This document shows, in pieces, positions 9,617-19,316 of a stretch of DNA of 64,000 nucleotides; the stretch's first letter is position 1, and each line of letters starts with the position of its first letter. The position numbers and the translations under genes were made by a program. Under the pieces are notes generated by a model. It ran no database searches, was not told the DNA's origin, and worked only from the letters and a program-made list of their open reading frames with translations. Source of the stretch: Agrobacterium vitis (GTDB taxonomy: Bacteria > Pseudomonadota > Alphaproteobacteria > Rhizobiales > Rhizobiaceae); assembly GCF_014926405.1 (NCBI RefSeq), contig NZ_JACXXJ020000005.1, forward strand, positions 1,555,001 to 1,619,000, read 5' to 3'.

Positions 9617-10684
9617 ATGAACACCGCAACATTGGCGCGATCGCAGGGGCTCGATATCGCAACGCAAATTTCCTTTGCGATGCGCTCTATGGGCATTTCG
9701 CCGCTGCCAAGAAATTACGAGCTGTTCTATGAGGCCTATATCGGGTCCAACCCGGTTCTGACCCGCAGGGTCACCGCTCTTGGAAGCCGTGCCACCCAGG
9801 ATGACCTCGACCGGATTGCCGAGGAATTTTTCGGCCACAATTCCAACCGCATTATTGAAAATGCCCATTCAAGGCTGGTTTCGGAACTGGACAACCTGCT
9901 GCGCCTGATGAAGCAAGAGCAAAGTTCGCTCGAGACCTATAACAAGTTGCTGGATGAAACCTGTTCGCGCATCAACGCCAAGAGCAGCGGCAGTGTCGAG
10001 TTGCTGCGCAATGCCATCGCACTCCTGACGCGGGCAACAGACGATACGCTGGCCCATGGCGAAAAGACCGCTGAAAGCTTTACCCAGAAATCTGTTGAAA
10101 TGGATGCCGTGCGGCGTGAACTGGACGAATATAAGCGGATCGCCAACACCGATTCGTTGACCCGGCTTGCCAATCGCCGCGCCTTCGATGAGCGGATGGC
10201 TGGTCTGTTCAACTATCCCTCGACACTGACGACAACGTCGCTCATGCTGATCGATATCGACCACTTCAAAAAGATAAACGATACATTCGGCCATCCGGTC
10301 GGCGACAAGATCCTGGCGACCGTTGCTGGCGTGATCCGTGCCAATGCACCGCGTGATGCCTTCGTGGCACGGGCGGGTGGTGAGGAATTCGCCATCATCG
10401 TTGAGGGCATGCCGGATACCGAAGTGTTCGGGCTGTGCGAACGCATCCGCACCAATCTGGAAAACACCCTGTTTCGCAACTCCCGCACCGGCGTCAATTA
10501 CGGTCCGGTCACGGTCTCCATCGGCTTTGCCCTGGCCGCCAATTGCCAGGACCCCGGCGAACTTTATAGCCGCAGCGATATCGCCCTGTACTGCGCAAAG
10601 AATGCCGGGCGCAATTGCAGCAGGCCGTTTGAACCGGGCATGCGCAAGGATTTCGCCAAGGGCTGGCTGATCTACAAGGGGTGA
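9617..10684 (+). CDS. GGDEF domain diguanylate cyclase
   Basis: Predicted to make cyclic di-GMP from two GTP. The 355-residue soluble protein has an N-terminal helical region of about 170 residues (conserved PRNYELFYEAY at 31-41, then coiled-coil-like helices) and a C-terminal GGDEF domain (about 178-345). The active-site motif is GGEEF at 254-258, with upstream metal-binding IDIDHFKKIND at 212-222, so it should be catalytically competent. A clear RxxD inhibitory site is not visible at the usual position, which suggests weak product feedback. No membrane segments or known sensor domain are present, so the input signal is unknown. Confidence 0.92.
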   Translation: MNTATLARSQGLDIATQISFAMRSMGISPLPRNYELFYEAYIGSNPVLTRRVTALGSRATQDDLDRIAEEFFGHNSNRIIENAHSRLVSELDNLLRLMKQEQSSLETYNKLLDETCSRINAKSSGSVELLRNAIALLTRATDDTLAHGEKTAESFTQKSVEMDAVRRELDEYKRIANTDSLTRLANRRAFDERMAGLFNYPSTLTTTSLMLIDIDHFKKINDTFGHPVGDKILATVAGVIRANAPRDAFVARAGGEEFAIIVEGMPDTEVFGLCERIRTNLENTLFRNSRTGVNYGPVTVSIGFALAANCQDPGELYSRSDIALYCAKNAGRNCSRPFEPGMRKDFAKGWLIYKG

Positions 10685-10714
10685 GTCTTTTTACGATTGA
10701 TACGAAGGCTCGTA

Positions 10715-11098
10715 TCAGCGTCTGAAGAGCACGTAAAGCTTATCGCGCGACAGGCCCTTTGCCTCGACGTCGCGCAGATACTCCCCAAACTTCGTCTCAC
10801 CGGTTTGCCCAAGCTCACGCAGATAGGCCCAGGTGAAGATGCCGGTATCGTGACCATCGTCAAAACCGATCCGTACCGCATAATTACCGGTCGGAATAAG
10901 CTTGGCAATCGTCACATTGCGCTTGCCGGGCACGGTGATCTTCTGCCCCGGCCCATGGCCCTGCACCTCTGCGGACGGTGAAAGCACCCGGAGCATTTCC
11001 GCCGCCAAACTGATGCTTTCCCCATTATCGAAAACCAGCGTCAAAAGCCGCCGATCCGGTGACACCCTGATTTCCTTCGGCCAAACTTCGCTCACCAC
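10715..11098 (-). CDS. DUF971 domain protein
   Basis: Small cytosolic protein of 127 residues matching the DUF971 / gamma-butyrobetaine hydroxylase N-terminal-like family (PKEIRVSPDRRLLTLVFDNGE at the start, then RIGFDDGHDTGIFTWAYLREL). In larger proteins this module sits before Fe(II)/2-oxoglutarate dioxygenase domains; stand-alone members have no firmly assigned job, though links to iron-sulfur or folate proteins have been suggested. The start is a GTG with GAGGGAGA just upstream. It is convergent with the diguanylate cyclase and divergent from moaA. Confidence 0.82.
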   Translation of the reverse strand: MVSEVWPKEIRVSPDRRLLTLVFDNGESISLAAEMLRVLSPSAEVQGHGPGQKITVPGKRNVTIAKLIPTGNYAVRIGFDDGHDTGIFTWAYLRELGQTGETKFGEYLRDVEAKGLSRDKLYVLFRR

Positions 11099-11145
11099 AT
11101 TCTCCCTCTCATATTCTAAAGTACCGCCTGCAACACAATCCGAGC

Positions 11146-11338
11146 AAACCGCTTCGCACTTTTCGGTCTGATCGATTTCCTCTTCGCATCAGATGAACAT
11201 TCTAGCCGCTATTGCGGACGCAAAACCGCTTCGCACTTTTACTGCAATAGCTTCGAAACCGCTTCGCACTTTTCGGTCTGATCATTTTCCTCTTCGCATC
11301 AGATGATCCGAAAACCGCTTCGCACTTTTCGGTCTGAT
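11146..11338 (+). repeat. Cluster of short intergenic repeats (AACCGCTTCGCACTTTT family)
   Basis: A unit beginning AAACCGCTTCGCACTTTT occurs four times, starting near 11146, 11222, 11256 and 11312. Copies 1 and 3 are about 50 bp and almost identical, continuing CGGTCTGATC, then TTTCCTCTTCGCATCAGATGA. Copy 2 is only the first 18 bp, and copy 4 stops after CGGTCTGATG. Parts of a unit are reverse complements of neighbouring parts (TTTTCGG...TGATC against GATCCGAAAA), so folded structures are possible. It fills the 340-bp gap between the DUF971 gene and moaA. Similar dispersed repeats are common between genes in rhizobia; I recognise the style, not a named family. Confidence 0.8.
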
Positions 11339-11438
11339 GCTGTATCACCCGATTCAGTCCGATCCAACTTATTCCAGTCGTCCAGCCTGTTGCCTTGCTT
11401 GACGGATCGCAATGCGCGCACCAGATTAGTGAGCAATC

Positions 11439-12542
11439 ATGGAGGTTCGCTTGGATTATGCCCCCCGCCTGCACCAGCTGGCGCCAAACTTGCAGGAAAA
11501 TCAGACCTTGCAGGCCCATACCGGTCTACAGCCAGTGCAGATGCCAGACAAAATGATCGATCCCTTCGGTCGGGCCGTGACCTATCTGCGGGTATCGGTG
11601 ACGGACCGGTGCGATTTCCGCTGCACCTATTGCATGGCAGAAAACATGAGTTTTTTGCCGAAAAAGGACCTGCTGACACTGGAGGAGCTGGACCGGCTCT
11701 GTAGTGCCTTCATCGCCAAGGGCGTGCGCAAGTTGCGCCTGACCGGTGGTGAACCGCTGGTGCGCAAAAATATCATGTTCCTGGTCCGCAGCCTGTCACG
11801 CCACTTGCAAAGCGGCGCGCTTGAGGAATTGACGCTGACCACCAATGGATCGCAGCTCGCCCGCCACGCAGCCGAACTGGCTGATGCTGGCGTGCGCCGC
11901 ATCAACGTTTCGCTGGATACGCTGGATGCGCAGAAATTCCGTACCATCACCCGCTGGGGCGATCTATCCCAGGTCATGAAAGGTATCGATGCGGCCCAGG
12001 CGGCGGGTATCCACATCAAGATCAATGCGGTCGCCCTGAAGGGCTTCAACGAGGATGAACTCCCTGATCTGATGCGCTTTGCCCATGGCCGAGGCATGGA
12101 TCTGACGCTGATTGAAACCATGCCGATGGGCGAGATCGACGAGGACCGCACAGACCGGTATTTGCCGCTTTCCGAGGTTCGGCAAGGACTGGCAGAGCAT
12201 TTCACCCTCCAGGATCTCGACTATCAGACTGGCGGCCCGGCCCGTTATCTGCATGTTGAGGAAACCGGTGGCAGGCTTGGGCTGATCACCCCCCTCACGC
12301 ATAATTTCTGCGAGAGCTGCAACCGCGTTCGCCTGACCTGCACCGGCACGCTTTATATGTGTCTCGGCCAGAACGATGCGGCGGATCTTCGGGCCGCCTT
12401 GCGGGCCAGCGAGGATGACGCACTGCTGTCTTCGGCCATTGATGAGGCAATCCTGCGCAAGCCCAAGGGTCATGATTTCATCATCGACCGCACCACTCGC
12501 CGCCCCGCCGTATCGCGCCATATGAGCGTCACAGGCGGTTAA
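11439..12542 (+). CDS. moaA: GTP 3',8-cyclase, molybdenum cofactor biosynthesis
   Basis: Radical SAM enzyme that starts molybdopterin synthesis by rearranging GTP, working with MoaC. The SAM-cluster motif CDFRCTYC is at residues 58-65 (Cys58, 62, 65). The C-terminal second cluster is marked by [18 protein letters not shown] (three Cys ligands), and the chain ends in the functional Gly-Gly. The annotated ATG gives 367 residues, about 30 more than usual. Shorter starts at 11541 or 11553 ([18 protein letters not shown]) would match the family better, but none has a strong ribosome-binding site. mobA and mobB lie nearby, on the same strand, so this is a molybdenum cofactor neighbourhood. Confidence 0.95.
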   Translation: MEVRLDYAPRLHQLAPNLQENQTLQAHTGLQPVQMPDKMIDPFGRAVTYLRVSVTDRCDFRCTYCMAENMSFLPKKDLLTLEELDRLCSAFIAKGVRKLRLTGGEPLVRKNIMFLVRSLSRHLQSGALEELTLTTNGSQLARHAAELADAGVRRINVSLDTLDAQKFRTITRWGDLSQVMKGIDAAQAAGIHIKINAVALKGFNEDELPDLMRFAHGRGMDLTLIETMPMGEIDEDRTDRYLPLSEVRQGLAEHFTLQDLDYQTGGPARYLHVEETGGRLGLITPLTHNFCESCNRVRLTCTGTLYMCLGQNDAADLRAALRASEDDALLSSAIDEAILRKPKGHDFIIDRTTRRPAVSRHMSVTGG

Positions 12543-12644
12543 CAGGTATTTTCAAACCTTTGCATCTATTGGTTTTCTGGATAGAACACCGCATCTAACT
12601 CCGGGCAAAGTGGCCGGGTGGACTGTTTGGAAAGCTTTTACTCG

Positions 12645-13538
12645 ATGGTGCTGACCAGAAACATAAAGGGCGCACTGTTCATGGCGGCGGCCATGGCTGG
12701 CTTCACCATCAACGACGCCCTGTCGAAATCGCTGACCGAGGTGATGAGCGTTGGACAGATCATGCTGGTGCGCGGAGCGCTGACCACGCTTCTGGTCTAT
12801 GGCATCGCCCTTCAGGCCCGCGCCGTGATGTCCCCGAAACTGCTCGGCAATCCGCTGATCATGACCCGCGTGCTGTGTGAGATTCTGGCCTCGATCACCT
12901 ATCTCACAGCCCTGTCTGCTATCCCGCTTGCCAATGCCGCTTCTATCCTGCAATCGCTGCCGCTGGCCGTCACGCTTGGTGCTGCGGTGTTTCTGCGAGA
13001 GCCGGTCGGCTGGCGACGCTGGCTTGCCATTATCGCTGGCTTTATCGGGGTGATGATCATTATCCGGCCCGGTCCGGAAGGTTTTACCCTGTCGGCGCTC
13101 TACGTGCTGGGCAGCGTGTTTTTCGCCGCCACCCGCGATCTGGTGACGACACGGATCGACAGGGCCACGCCTTCCATCGTCATCACCCTGATGACCGCTG
13201 CCGGAAACGCGCTGGCAGGCGCGGCGATCATCCCATTGCAGGGTGGCTGGCAGCCGCTCTCGCTTCCGTCTTTCGGGGTACTGGTCTGTGCCGCTATCTT
13301 GATGTTCATTGGCTATCAATGCATCATCCTCGCCATGCGCAGCGCAGACATTTCCTTCATCGCACCCTTCCGCTATTCGGGCCTGCTCTGGGCCATCGGC
13401 CTTGGCATTTTGGTGTTTCATGAATGGCCGGACCCCTGGATGCTGCTGGGCATGGCCGTCGTGGTCGGATCGGGCCTTTATACGTTCCACCGTGAAAGGC
13501 TGCGGAAAATCCGCGATGCCAGCGCGCTAGCGGTTTGA
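12645..13538 (+). CDS. EamA/DMT family transporter
   Basis: Inner-membrane protein of 297 residues with about ten hydrophobic helices in two EamA repeats, as in drug/metabolite exporters (first helix GALFMAAAMAGFTINDALSK, internal EPVGWRRWLAIIAGFIGVMI). Substrate unknown. The ATG at 12645 is preceded by GGAAAG; a GTG at 12618 is possible but less likely. The gene sits between moaA and mobA on the same strand and ends 14 bp before mobA, so it may be co-transcribed. That location hints at, but does not show, a role in molybdenum metabolism. Confidence 0.88.
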   Translation: MVLTRNIKGALFMAAAMAGFTINDALSKSLTEVMSVGQIMLVRGALTTLLVYGIALQARAVMSPKLLGNPLIMTRVLCEILASITYLTALSAIPLANAASILQSLPLAVTLGAAVFLREPVGWRRWLAIIAGFIGVMIIIRPGPEGFTLSALYVLGSVFFAATRDLVTTRIDRATPSIVITLMTAAGNALAGAAIIPLQGGWQPLSLPSFGVLVCAAILMFIGYQCIILAMRSADISFIAPFRYSGLLWAIGLGILVFHEWPDPWMLLGMAVVVGSGLYTFHRERLRKIRDASALAV

Positions 13539-13552
13539 AACTAGGGAACGCC

Positions 13553-14194
13553 ATGGGAGCCACGGCAACACCAACCGACCTTCCCGGCGTCATTCTGGCC
13601 GGTGGACTGTCGCGCCGCATGGGCGCGGATAAGGCAACCACTGTTATGGCAGGCCTTACTCTGCTGGACCATGTCGCCAACCGGCTGTCACCACAGGTCA
13701 GCAGTCTCGCCGTCAACAGCAACGACCCGACCCTCGCCACCCATCTACCCCGGATCGGCGACACGATCCTTGGTTACGCCGGGCCGTTGGCAGGTATTGC
13801 CCGCGCCATGGAATTTGCCCGGCAGGTCTCATCCTCCAGCCATGTGCTGGTCGCACCCATCGATACGCCCTTCCTCCCGGCGGATCTGACGCAGCGTCTA
13901 CTGTCCGTGACAGCGGACGAAAAAACCGTCGTGCTGGCGCGGTCACTCGGACGGGTTCACCCGGTCGTCGGTCTTTGGCCGGTCGCGTTGAAAGAAACAA
14001 TCGAGGACTGGCTGAGTGCGCCAGATAATCGCAAACTTATGCTCTTCCTTGGGAATCAGGCGTGTATCGAGGTCGAATTTCAGGCCATTGAAACCACGCA
14101 CGGCCCGCTTGATCCATTTTTCAACGTCAACAGCCCGGATGATCTGGCCCGGGCGGAAATCTATCTAAAGGCCCTGCCTCATGACATCAAATGA
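13553..14194 (+). CDS. mobA: Molybdenum cofactor guanylyltransferase
   Basis: Transfers GMP to molybdopterin to make the MGD form of the cofactor in the cytoplasm. The 213-residue protein has the diagnostic nucleotide-binding motif LAGGLSRRMGADKA near its start and the acidic PIDTPFLP segment for metal-GTP binding. The ATG at 13553 is favoured because the recognisable protein follows directly. Its end overlaps mobB by 14 bp, so the two are translationally coupled. Confidence 0.94.
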   Translation: MGATATPTDLPGVILAGGLSRRMGADKATTVMAGLTLLDHVANRLSPQVSSLAVNSNDPTLATHLPRIGDTILGYAGPLAGIARAMEFARQVSSSSHVLVAPIDTPFLPADLTQRLLSVTADEKTVVLARSLGRVHPVVGLWPVALKETIEDWLSAPDNRKLMLFLGNQACIEVEFQAIETTHGPLDPFFNVNSPDDLARAEIYLKALPHDIK

Positions 14195-14708
14195 TCGCGT
14201 TCCTCAAAGGGTATTCGGCATTTCCGGCTGGAAGAATTCAGGCAAGACGGGGCTGACCGAGCGGCTGGTTGCCGAATTCACGCAGCGTGGGTTCAGGATT
14301 TCCACGGTCAAACACGCCCATCATGATTTCGATATCGACAAGCCCGGTGCCGACAGCTACCGGCACCGTCAGGCTGGTGCGGCGGAAGTCGCCATTGTCT
14401 CAGGCACGCGCTTTGCCATCATGCATGAGCTGCGGGGAAGCCCCGAACCTGGTCTCAATGACATTTTGCACCGGCTGACACCCTGCGATCTCGTGTTGAT
14501 CGAAGGCTATAAACGCGAGGCCATCCCGAAAATCGAGGCGCGACGCCTGGACGCAAAGAACGGCGCGCCGCTTGCCCCTGATGATCCGCATATCGTCGCA
14601 ATCGCTGCCGATCATCAGATCACCGACACAGATCTGCCGGTCTTCGATCTCGACGACACAACGGCAATTGCTGATTTCATCGCCTCGGCTACCGGTCTTT
14701 ACAATTAA
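14181..14708 (+). CDS. mobB: Molybdopterin-guanine dinucleotide biosynthesis adaptor MobB
   Basis: GTP-binding partner of MobA. The 175-residue protein has a P-loop GWKNSGKTG at residues 16-24, a TVKHAHHDFDID segment typical of MobB, and a Walker B-like LVLIEGYK. Start and mobA stop overlap by 14 bp. The gene is followed immediately by a bidirectional terminator. Confidence 0.94.
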   Translation: MTSNDRVPQRVFGISGWKNSGKTGLTERLVAEFTQRGFRISTVKHAHHDFDIDKPGADSYRHRQAGAAEVAIVSGTRFAIMHELRGSPEPGLNDILHRLTPCDLVLIEGYKREAIPKIEARRLDAKNGAPLAPDDPHIVAIAADHQITDTDLPVFDLDDTTAIADFIASATGLYN

Positions 14709-14709
14709 A

Positions 14710-14737
14710 AATGCCGCCGGATCGCTCCGGCGGCATT
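14710..14737. terminator. Perfect 12-bp hairpin between mobB and the OmpA-type gene
   Basis: AATGCCGCCGGA / TCCGGCGGCATT with a TCGC loop, placed between two convergent genes (ends 14708 and 14756). T-tracts are poor on the plus strand, but the AATTAAAAA on its left gives a usable U-run for minus-strand transcripts. Confidence 0.75.
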
Positions 14738-14755
14738 GATGATATCCGAGTGTTA

Positions 14756-17353
14756 TCAGCGCGCCGCCTGCACGGGCCGCACCAATGGCGTGACACGGCG
14801 GACGGTGACGCGCCGGTTTTGCTGTTCCGGTCCATAGGTCATCACCTTGAGGAACTGCTCACCATAGCCCTGCGTGATCATGTTTTCCGGTGGAATACCG
14901 TAAACCTGGGTCAGGACATTGGCGACCGACTCAGCTCTGCGGTCAGACAGCACCAGATTTGACTCAGCCGAACCGACGGCATCGGTATGGCCCTCGATCA
15001 GGAAGGTTTCGCCCGGATCGTCCTTCAGCACCCGTACAATGGCATCCGCAACCTTCTTCAACGTGCCAGCCTGGTTCATGGAAATATCGGCGCTACCAGT
15101 CGTAAACGTCACGGTATCGAGGTCGATACGGCGCATCTTGTCGCGGATACGGGCGGAATTGCGAACCTCATCAATCGTATAGACACGCTCGACGGGTTCT
15201 ACCGGCGGCTGCTCCATGAACTTGTAATAATCGCGGTCGGGCGAACTGCCGACATCGATAATATAGTCATTGAGCGGCACCCGCAGGCGCATCGGGGGCA
15301 GATCCGCACCCGGATCACGGTAGGCAACGCGCCGGTCGTCGTCGGCGCTATAGAGGTCCGGCGAGTAGAAGAGCACATATTCCTCGCCATTGGCATCGAT
15401 GCGCGACCTCTGGATCAACTGGCCATAGCGATTGCGCAGGCTGACAATCCGATCACCGTTTTCTTTGAACACGGTGATGCGGACACGCTGGTGATCCACC
15501 TGCTCATAGACCGGCGGGCGGCCATATTGGGCAAAGCGGCGGTTGTCGTCGCTGCGGATGACGATCTGGCCACCGTAATCCATCACCTCGCGGTCATCAT
15601 CGAAGCTGCGCTCGACGCGGACATCGTCAGGGTAGATGAATTGCGGCTGATCGCGCAGACGGCGGCCCTGATATTGATCGATGGATTCGATGCGGATATC
15701 CGGGCGCGGACGGTTGCCGTAATAGTCCTGCTGGGCCTGCGCATCGCTTTCGGGAATTGCGTAGCGGTCCTGATCACCGGCCTGCTGACGCAGACGGCGC
15801 AACTGATCTTCGGACATGCCACGACGCCAGTTATTGTCCTTGTCGCTATCGAGCACGGGCGCACCGCGATCCACCGGCAGGATGATGGTTTCATCGGTCT
15901 GCGACGGCTTGTCGGCCAAAGCGCGCAGACCTCTGCAATTCCTTCGGCGTAAACGGTGCCTGTTCCTGCGGCGGCAATTGCGGACGCAATTGCTGATCAC
16001 TCACGGCATTATCAGGCGCTCCCGGACGACCGGGTGTCCGGCTGACCCGGCTGTCCATTCTGCCCGGCTTGACCACCCAGACCAGGAGCCCCGCCCTTTC
16101 CACCCTGACCGGGAAGACCACCTGCTCACGAGACTGTGTGGCGTTCATTGGCGGCAACAGAGCAGGACGAGGCTTGCCAGCCTCATCATTGCCGGGACCG
16201 GGCGGTGGCGGCATGGGAGCATCGGCACGTGGTGCGGCAGGCGCGCCAGGCTGAACGGGCGGTTGCGGCGCCTTCGGTGCACCCGGTGCCTCGGCAGGCG
16301 GCTTCGGCCCACCCGGCAACGACGGTTCGGCAACCGGAGGCGCTGGAGGCTTGCCTGCTGGCGGATTGCCCGAAGGGGGCTCCGCGGGCGCGTTAGGCGC
16401 AACCGGCTTTACTTGAGGTTCAGGTGTCGTTTTGGGTTCGGGCTTGGCTTGCGGTTCCGGTTCGGCTGGCCGTGGAGCTTGCGGCTTTTGGCCTTCTGTG
16501 GTTGGCCTACCGGTGCTTGACCTACTGGGGCTTGACCTTCCGCTTGCGGATTTGGACGCTTCTGGCCTTCCGGGGCTTTTCCAGCCGGAACTTGTTCAGC
16601 CGGATTTTGAGCAGCAGGGTTCGCAACGGGCTTCTTGCCAGCCGGTCTCTGGTCTTCCGGTTTCACGGGCTGCGCATCGCCCTTGGGCATTCCAGGTTGA
16701 GGGGTTCCGGGCTGGGGTGCAATGGTGCGCTCACCGACCGGCGGTGTCTGTGCGCCTTTCGGCTCACCGGCAGGAGGCACAGGCGGCTGAGATTCACTCT
16801 TTTTCGGCTTCACCGGTTTTTCTTGCGGTTCAGCTGGAGGCTCGGCCATTTTCGGCGGCTCCATTTTCGGTGGCGAAGGAGCCTTTTGCGGCTCTATCGC
16901 TGGCTCCATCGGCTTTTCATGTTTTTTCTGCGGTGGCGACTCAGCGGAAGGAGCTTCCATTGCTGCCGGAGGCTTTGGCCTGGTCTGTTGAGCAGGCGCT
17001 TCTTCCCGGGCGGTTGGCGGGGCTTCGTTGCGAGCGGGTGGCGCTTCAGGGCGTTTCTCTTCTTTCGGCGGTTTTGCGGCCTCAGGTGGGCGCTCCTCAC
17101 CCGGCTTGCCTTCTTCCGGCGGCCCCTTCTTTTTCTGCTTCGGCAGCTCTTCCGGCGGCGGCTCGGCCTGGGTCATCAGCACGATCCCGTGACCGTCAAG
17201 TGTTGTGCCAGCCGACATAGCCCGCATCCGGCCGGCAATATCCTGGCCTTGTGCGAGAGTGTCGGAAGTATAAGAGGCGGCAAAGGATGGTGCGGCAACG
17301 AGATTTGCAAGTGCAATCAGCACCGATGCCGTTATCCTGGATTGTACTGCCAT
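14756..17353 (-). pseudogene. OmpA-family protein with proline-rich N-terminal half, frame broken
   Basis: One gene of about 865 codons now spread over several frames. The first part (17353 down to about 16490) has a signal peptide (ITASVLIALANLVAAPSFAA) and a long Pro/Lys/Glu-rich region. Near 16490 the sensible reading moves to another frame (PQAPRPAEPEPQAKPEP) that runs to about 15930. Within it, around 16130-16030, a third frame reads collagen-like G-x-y residues. Near 15930 the frame returns to the first register (ALADKPSQTDETIILPVDRG) and stays open to the stop at 14756. That last part is intact: about 390 residues ending in an OmpA C-terminal peptidoglycan-binding domain (FLIEGHTDAVGS, LSDRRAESVANVL). 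GAGGA six bases before ATG 17353 supports that start. Either real decay or base-calling indels in a GC-rich repeat could explain the breaks; the frames at both ends agree, which favours indels or compensated shifts. Confidence 0.7.
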
Positions 17354-17641
17354 GGGTTTTCCTCGCAGTTGAGGCATTTTGCCTCGTTGTTCTTGAATTC
17401 GATTCTTTAACGACGTGCTTTTACGCGCCGGATTCTAGGCAGGAAGATGGCTGGATTGGAATGAACGAAGGGTGAATAGCATGTTCACAATATGAGGCGG
17501 GGAGTGGCTAGCATTAGCAGTTGCAATTTCCGCAAAAACGGAAAAACTGGCGAAACGTTCCGGCGAAAATTCAAAGAAATGGCCGGCACCTGCGCCAGCG
17601 GGACATTCCCATCCCACATGGCAACCAACAGAGAGGATCTC

Positions 17642-18418
17642 ATGCGTATCTCGACCCGTTTTCTGGCCGCCGCCTCCCTTACTGCCCTGTCATTGTTTGC
17701 CGGTGGCGCCATGGCTGAAGAAAAGCTCGTTATCGGCACGGAAGGTGCTTATCCGCCCTTCAACAGCCTGGAAGCCGACGGTTCGCTGACCGGTTTCGAC
17801 ATCGATATCGCCAAGGCGCTTTGCGAAGAAATGAAGGTGACATGCACCTTCAAGACCAATGATTGGGATGGCATCATCCCCGCCTTGCAGGCGAAGAAAT
17901 TCGACGCCATCGTCGCGTCGATGTCGATCACCCCCGAGCGTCTGGAAAAGGTGGATTTCTCCAAGAAATACTACAACACCCCTCCAGCCATCGCCGTGCC
18001 GAAGGATTCGCCAGCCAAAAGCGTCGAAGACCTAAAGGGCAAGACCATCGGTGCCCAAAGCTCCACGTCTCATGCCAATTATGCGGAAAAGCATATGGCT
18101 GATGCGCAGCTGAAGCTTTACCCGACAGCCGACGAATACAAGCTGGACATCACCAATGGCCGTATCGATGCTGTCATCGACGATGTCGTGGTGCTGACGC
18201 AATGGGTCAAAAGCGATGCGGGCACCTGCTGCAAGATCCTGACGCCACTGCCAATCGATCCTGTGATCAACGGCGAGGGTGCTGGCATTGCCGTTCGCAA
18301 GGGCGAAACCGCTCTGGCTGACCGCTTCACCAAGGCCATCGCCGCCATTCGTGCCAATGGCACCTACCAGAAGATCAATGCCAAATATTTCGATTTTGAC
18401 GTTTACGGCGACAAATAA
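17642..18418 (+). CDS. Polar amino-acid ABC transporter substrate-binding protein
   Basis: Periplasmic binding protein of 258 residues from the Lys/Arg/Orn/His (cluster 3) family, related in type to HisJ, ArgT and the opine-binding OccT/NocT proteins. Signal peptide at residues 1-23 with cleavage after GAMA. The mature start EEKLVIGTEGAYPPFNS and the segments GFDIDIAKALCEEM and DAIVASMSITPERLEKVDFS are characteristic, and a CC pair near residue 200 is notable. GAGAGG precedes the ATG. Two permease genes follow, with a stem-loop between the first and second gene. The exact ligand is not decidable, but a basic amino acid is likely. Confidence 0.92.
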   Translation: MRISTRFLAAASLTALSLFAGGAMAEEKLVIGTEGAYPPFNSLEADGSLTGFDIDIAKALCEEMKVTCTFKTNDWDGIIPALQAKKFDAIVASMSITPERLEKVDFSKKYYNTPPAIAVPKDSPAKSVEDLKGKTIGAQSSTSHANYAEKHMADAQLKLYPTADEYKLDITNGRIDAVIDDVVVLTQWVKSDAGTCCKILTPLPIDPVINGEGAGIAVRKGETALADRFTKAIAAIRANGTYQKINAKYFDFDVYGDK

Positions 18419-18432
18419 ATCGGTTTAAGACG

Positions 18433-18460
18433 GCGTGATCCGGGGCTACCCGGATCACGC
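18433..18460 (+). promoter_or_regulatory. Intercistronic 12-bp stem-loop after the binding-protein gene
   Basis: GCGTGATCCGGG and CCCGGATCACGC pair perfectly around a 4-nt loop, without a T-tract. Such structures between a binding-protein gene and its permease genes usually stabilise the upstream mRNA and reduce permease expression. Here that role is inferred from position. Confidence 0.6.
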
Positions 18461-18512
18461 ACAACAGACAAAACAAAAACATGCTGCAAAGACCGCAAGG
18501 GGAATTGGCTAA

Positions 18513-19316
18513 ATGGGCGGACTCGCTTCCGCGCTCGACGCCTTCTGGGCGCTCGTTTCGCAGATTTTCGATCCCTTTTGCGGCAGCGCCGGGATCTTCA
18601 CCTGGTTTGCATCCGGGACACTTCTGGCCTGCGGCGACGCTGGCTGGGGCGATGAAATCGGTTTCGGCTTCAAGGTCACCGTCACGCTGGCTGCAGCAAC
18701 CCTGCCCTTCGGATTGGCAATCGGCTTCCTGATTGCCCTTGCCACGCAAAGCAGCGAGCGCATGCTGCGCCAGGCAGCCGCAATCTATACGACGATCTTT
18801 CGCGGCCTGCCCGAACTCCTGACGCTGTTCATCGTCTATTACGGCTCGCAGATCCTGATCCAGGCCGTCCTCGCCTCCATGGGCTTTGAGGAACGGATTG
18901 AAATCAACGCATTTTTTGCGGGCATGATCGCGCTGGCTCTGGTGTTTTCGTCCTATTGCGCCGAGGTGCTACAATCGGCTTTTCGCGCCATTCCCTCCGG
19001 TCAGTATGAGGCGGGCTTTGCCATAGGCCTGTCGCGCACCAAGACCATGCTGCTGGTGATCGTGCCGCAATTGATCCGCATCGCCCTGCCCGGCATCGTC
19101 AATCTGTGGATGAACCTTTTGAAGGATACCGCGCTGGTCTCTGTCATCGGCCTTTCCGACATTATCCGCCAGACCGGCATTGCCGCCCGTGTCACCAAGG
19201 AAGCCTTCCTGTTTTACACGATTGCCTGTGCGCTTTATCTGGTGCTGGCAATCCTCTCCTCCATCGCCGTCGGCTATATCGAAAACTGGACGAAACAGTC
19301 GGGGGCGAACCGATGA
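18513..19316 (+). CDS. Polar amino-acid ABC transporter permease (HisQ-like)
   Basis: Inner-membrane permease of 267 residues with five to six hydrophobic segments. It has the HisMQ family region VTLAAATLPFGLAIGFLIAL and the cytoplasmic EAA loop for ATPase docking (GQYEAGFAIGLSRTKTMLLV then PQLIRIALPG). An unusual hydrophobic N-terminal extension of about 45 residues (with GDAGWGDEIGFGF) precedes the core. Stop and next start overlap as ATGA, so the two permeases are made together. Confidence 0.92.
   Translation: MGGLASALDAFWALVSQIFDPFCGSAGIFTWFASGTLLACGDAGWGDEIGFGFKVTVTLAAATLPFGLAIGFLIALATQSSERMLRQAAAIYTTIFRGLPELLTLFIVYYGSQILIQAVLASMGFEERIEINAFFAGMIALALVFSSYCAEVLQSAFRAIPSGQYEAGFAIGLSRTKTMLLVIVPQLIRIALPGIVNLWMNLLKDTALVSVIGLSDIIRQTGIAARVTKEAFLFYTIACALYLVLAILSSIAVGYIENWTKQSGANR

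Noticed and set aside
11146..11338. Possible CRISPR array at the moaA promoter
   Set aside because: Only four irregular copies, truncated and unevenly spaced, with partial inverted relations; fits intergenic repeats, not CRISPR.
14756..17353. Programmed ribosomal frameshifting in the OmpA-type gene
   Set aside because: Several separate frame changes would be needed and no slippery heptamer with downstream structure was evident; indels are simpler.
16424..17410. Long open frame on the plus strand opposite the proline-rich part of the OmpA-type gene
   Set aside because: It is an Arg/Leu-rich shadow of GC-rich repeat sequence, has no family features, and the minus strand has a signal peptide and ribosome-binding site.
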